A stretch of 8,473 nucleotides of DNA from an uncultured bacterium (GTDB lineage: Bacteria > Actinomycetota > Aquicultoria > SKW223), in contig CALIRS010000141.1 in assembly GCA_938042205.1 (NCBI GenBank), positions 1 to 8,473 on the forward strand, given 5' to 3'. This document shows positions 7,035 to 8,473 of this stretch, in pieces. A model generated the notes under the pieces. That model was given only the letters and a program-made list of their open reading frames with translations, did not search any database and was not told where the DNA came from. The position numbers and the translations under genes are program-made. Each line of letters starts with the position of its first letter. The first letter of the stretch is position 1.

Positions 7035-7070
7035 CTGACCTGGGAAATTCACAATTCAAGACCTGACCCC
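7035..7070 (-). repeat. Right terminal inverted repeat of the transposase element
   Basis: This is the inverted partner of 5858-5893. Read on the minus strand it encodes the last residues GVRS and the TGA stop (7056-7058) of the LysR gene. Confidence 0.92.
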
Positions 7071-8015
7071 ATTTCCCCCCATTTTCTCCTCCATTTTCTC
7101 CATTTCGGACATTTTTTCGATAGCGGGGGTTTTAGCTCTGAGGAAGTCAAGGAAGGCGGTGTGAGCTTTGCTCATTGGAGCTTTTTCGTTATACGCAATA
7201 TATAGTTTTCGCTTAAGGTTTAACCCGTGTGCTTTTCTGTAAGTAAGGCTGCAGGCTTTTACATGGTCAAAAAGAGCATAGATTGATACTGGAGTTATTC
7301 CTGCGCCCTGCGCTACTGCGGAGAGCACCGCTTGAGTACTCCCCAGTTCAAGCACGATATTTAATTTATTTTCCGAAAGACCTTTAGCTTCAATAGCCTC
7401 TTTAAATGTAAGTCTGGTTCCCGAGCCTTCTTCCCTCATCACAAAGGGGTACTTTTTAAAATCGACAAGTCTCACATATTCGTGGGACGCCAGTGGGTGG
7501 TCAGGTCTCATCGCAATTACCAGCTCGTCAACGGCAAACTCCTCATAAATAATCGGGACTTTCTTCTGAACGGCTCCACAAAATCCGACATCGAGCTGAT
7601 GTGCGAGGAGGCGAGTAATAACCTCTTTTGAATCCATGACGTCTATCTTTATACTTACCTGAGGATGGAGGGTCTTAAATTCACCAGCAAGCCTTGGAAG
7701 GATATACTCACCAGGAACATTTGAGGCACCAATTTTTAGTTCTCCTCGCACCAGATCTTTTAATTCTCCCAGCTTTTCATAAAGTTCATTATCTAATTCA
7801 AGCATCTTTTTTGCATATTGATAAAAAGTTTTACCGGCATCGGTAAGTTTTATCTGTTGAGATGAACGATCGAAAAGAACTTCCTGATAGGCTTTTTCAA
7901 GTGTATGTATCTGAAAACTAACTGCTGGCTGGGTGAGTTTTAAAACATCGGCTGCTTTAGAAAAACTTTCGAGTTCAGCCACTTGCACAAAGGTCTTAAA
8001 GTAACTGAGGTTCAT
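7056..8015 (-). CDS. LysR-family regulator, probably of selenium metabolism
   Basis: This 319-residue transcription factor has an N-terminal winged helix-turn-helix (SFSKAADVLKLTQPAVSFQI, residues 18-37) and the linker motif LFDRSSQQIKLTDAG. A type-2 periplasmic-binding-like effector domain follows (about 90-300), with GELKIGASNVPGEYILP at its start. It diverges from selD with a 97-bp gap and sits in a Sec cluster, matching the LysR subfamily known to accompany selenium genes; the effector is unknown. I chose the ATG at 8013-8015 because the conserved MNLSYFKTFVQVAE begins there and GGTGG precedes it by 4 nt. The frame stays open upstream to 8246, but that would run antisense through selD. 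The C-terminus has a Met/Glu/Lys-rich tail (EMEKMEEKMGG) and ends in GVRS plus a stop supplied by the neighbouring element's end, so the native tail was probably altered. Confidence 0.92.
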   Translation of the reverse strand: MNLSYFKTFVQVAELESFSKAADVLKLTQPAVSFQIHTLEKAYQEVLFDRSSQQIKLTDAGKTFYQYAKKMLELDNELYEKLGELKDLVRGELKIGASNVPGEYILPRLAGEFKTLHPQVSIKIDVMDSKEVITRLLAHQLDVGFCGAVQKKVPIIYEEFAVDELVIAMRPDHPLASHEYVRLVDFKKYPFVMREEGSGTRLTFKEAIEAKGLSENKLNIVLELGSTQAVLSAVAQGAGITPVSIYALFDHVKACSLTYRKAHGLNLKRKLYIAYNEKAPMSKAHTAFLDFLRAKTPAIEKMSEMEKMEEKMGGNGVRS

Positions 8016-8112
8016 AAAACCACCATCTATGAATTTTATTTCTTTATAAATTCGTTGTCTATAAGTTAATTTTATTTTACTTTTTAAGAGATTATATTTA
8101 ACTTTTATAGGT
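8016..8112. promoter_or_regulatory. Divergent lysR-selD control region with a T-N11-A type palindrome
   Basis: This 97-bp AT-rich gap must hold both promoters. TTATA (8044-8048) and TATAA (8060-8064) form a perfect inverted pair around 11 bp, the classic LysR-box layout. TATATT at 8093-8098 could be a selD -10 box, but its -35 is poor. The selD ribosome binding site (TAGG, 8108-8111) is weak and unusually close to the ATG at 8113. Confidence 0.5.
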
Positions 8113-8473
8113 ATGAAAAAAAACCTGGCGAGACTGACGGAATTAGTTAGAAAAAGCGGCTGAGCTTCAAAAATAGGTCCGGCGGACCTGCAGAAGATTC
8201 TTGATATAACACCGCTTTCAGAAGCGCAAAATATTCTCGTTGGCATCGAGACGAGTGATGATGCCTGTGTTTACCTTTTCGAAGATAGAAAAGCAGTTGT
8301 CCAGACCATAGACTTTTTTACTCCGATAGTCAACGATCCATTTATGTTTGGGCAAATTGCCGCTGCAAATGCCCTTTCTGACATCTACGCTATGGGGGTA
8401 GAGCCGTCCTTTGCACTTTCAGTGGTAGCTTTTCCATGCAGTTTGGGGATGAACATATTAATGGAGATCGTCC
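8113..8473 (+). CDS. selD: Selenide, water dikinase (selenophosphate synthetase), selenocysteine-containing, 5' part
   Basis: SelD makes selenophosphate from selenide and ATP, the selenium donor for SelA. Translation from the ATG at 8113 gives MKKNLARLTELVRKSG, then an in-frame TGA (8161-8163), then ASKIGPADLQKIL and 90 further residues to the window edge. The TGA is codon 17, exactly aligned with catalytic Cys17 of E. coli SelD, and Lys20 follows at the correct position. Family motifs continue without a break: ETSDDACVY (46-54), QTIDFFTPIV (64-73) and NALSDIYAMG (86-95), including the metal-binding aspartates. A SECIS-like hairpin starts directly after the TGA, and the tRNA-Sec, SelA and SelB are all encoded nearby, so I read TGA as selenocysteine. 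Standard gene callers will miss the start or call the gene truncated. 120 codons are visible of an expected ~345. Confidence 0.95.
8161..8196 (+). promoter_or_regulatory. Bacterial SECIS element in selD (UGA plus hairpin)
   Basis: After the UGA (8161-8163), CUUC (8165-8168) pairs with GAAG (8193-8196). Above an internal loop, AGGUCC (8175-8180) pairs perfectly with GGACCU (8184-8189), closed by a 3-nt loop GGC (8181-8183). The loop begins 17 nt after the UGA and its first two bases are G, which fits the general bacterial SECIS rules (loop 16-37 nt from the UGA, G at the loop start). The hairpin is also coding sequence for IGPADL. Confidence 0.85.

Larger units (their letters stand above)
5858..7070 (+). 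mobile_element. Complete 1213-bp transposable element with 36-bp terminal inverted repeats and a REP-type Y1 transposase
   Basis: The ends are perfect inverted copies over 27 bp, starting GGGGTCAGGTCTTGAATTG (5858-5884 and 7044-7070), and 34 of 36 bp match when extended to 5893 and 7035. The only gene inside is a HUH/Y1 transposase (6135-7004). The left end lies 29 bp past the tRNA-Sec CCA end, and the right end overlaps the 3' end of the LysR gene. I see no target-site duplication, as expected for Y1 transposition. Long terminal inverted repeats are not usual for IS200/IS605-type elements, which normally use subterminal hairpins. Confidence 0.85.

Noticed and set aside
8016..8246. N-terminal extension of the LysR gene to 8246
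   Set aside because: It would run antisense through selD and its SECIS, and it adds 77 residues before the conserved LysR start. The ATG at 8015 has a ribosome binding site.
1..8473. CRISPR array or phage attachment site at tRNA-Sec
   Set aside because: There are no regularly spaced repeats. No copy of the tRNA 3' end recurs downstream, and the element next to the tRNA encodes a Y1 transposase, not an integrase.

Overview
The window is bacterial. It has Shine-Dalgarno-led genes, an intrinsic terminator, and a bacterial-type selenocysteine tRNA with an encoded CCA end and an 8+5 bp acceptor/T arrangement. It holds almost the whole selenocysteine (Sec) synthesis and insertion machinery: selA, selB, selC (tRNA-Sec), a LysR regulator and the 5' part of selD. 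With a moderate-to-low G+C content by eye and a rubredoxin-like zinc ribbon upstream, this suggests an anaerobe that uses selenoproteins. I cannot name a phylum from the sequence.

Region 1 (about 1-1022) is an AT-rich mobile-element relic. Its two ends form an inverted repeat of about 70 bp (1-70 against 901-970). Between them lies a badly broken, 5'-truncated minus-strand gene that reads as the C-terminal part of an AAA_14/DUF4143 ATPase. The right end continues into a 24-bp motif (966-989) that recurs at both ends of a second element near 5.9-7.1 kb. Two small hairpins follow.

Region 2 (1069-5828) reads rightward as a likely operon: a 46-aa rubredoxin-like zinc ribbon, a membrane site-2 protease homologue, selA and selB. 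selA and selB overlap by 4 bp (ATGA). A rho-independent terminator follows selB, and then comes the tRNA-Sec gene.

Region 3 (5858-7070) is a complete 1213-bp element. It has 36-bp terminal inverted repeats (27 bp perfect, 34 of 36 overall) around a single HUH/Y1 REP-type transposase gene. It has landed 29 bp behind the tRNA-Sec CCA end, and its other end supplies the stop codon of the neighbouring LysR gene.

Region 4 (7056-8473) holds a minus-strand LysR regulator diverging from selD. selD has an in-frame TGA at codon 17, exactly where E. coli SelD has its catalytic Cys17. A compact hairpin fitting a bacterial SECIS follows directly, so SelD is itself a selenoprotein here. selD runs off the right edge.

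Together, SelD makes selenophosphate, SelA converts Ser-tRNA-Sec to Sec-tRNA-Sec, and SelB delivers it to UGA codons marked by a SECIS. SelD therefore needs the pathway it feeds. The LysR protein probably controls selD and possibly the rest of the locus.
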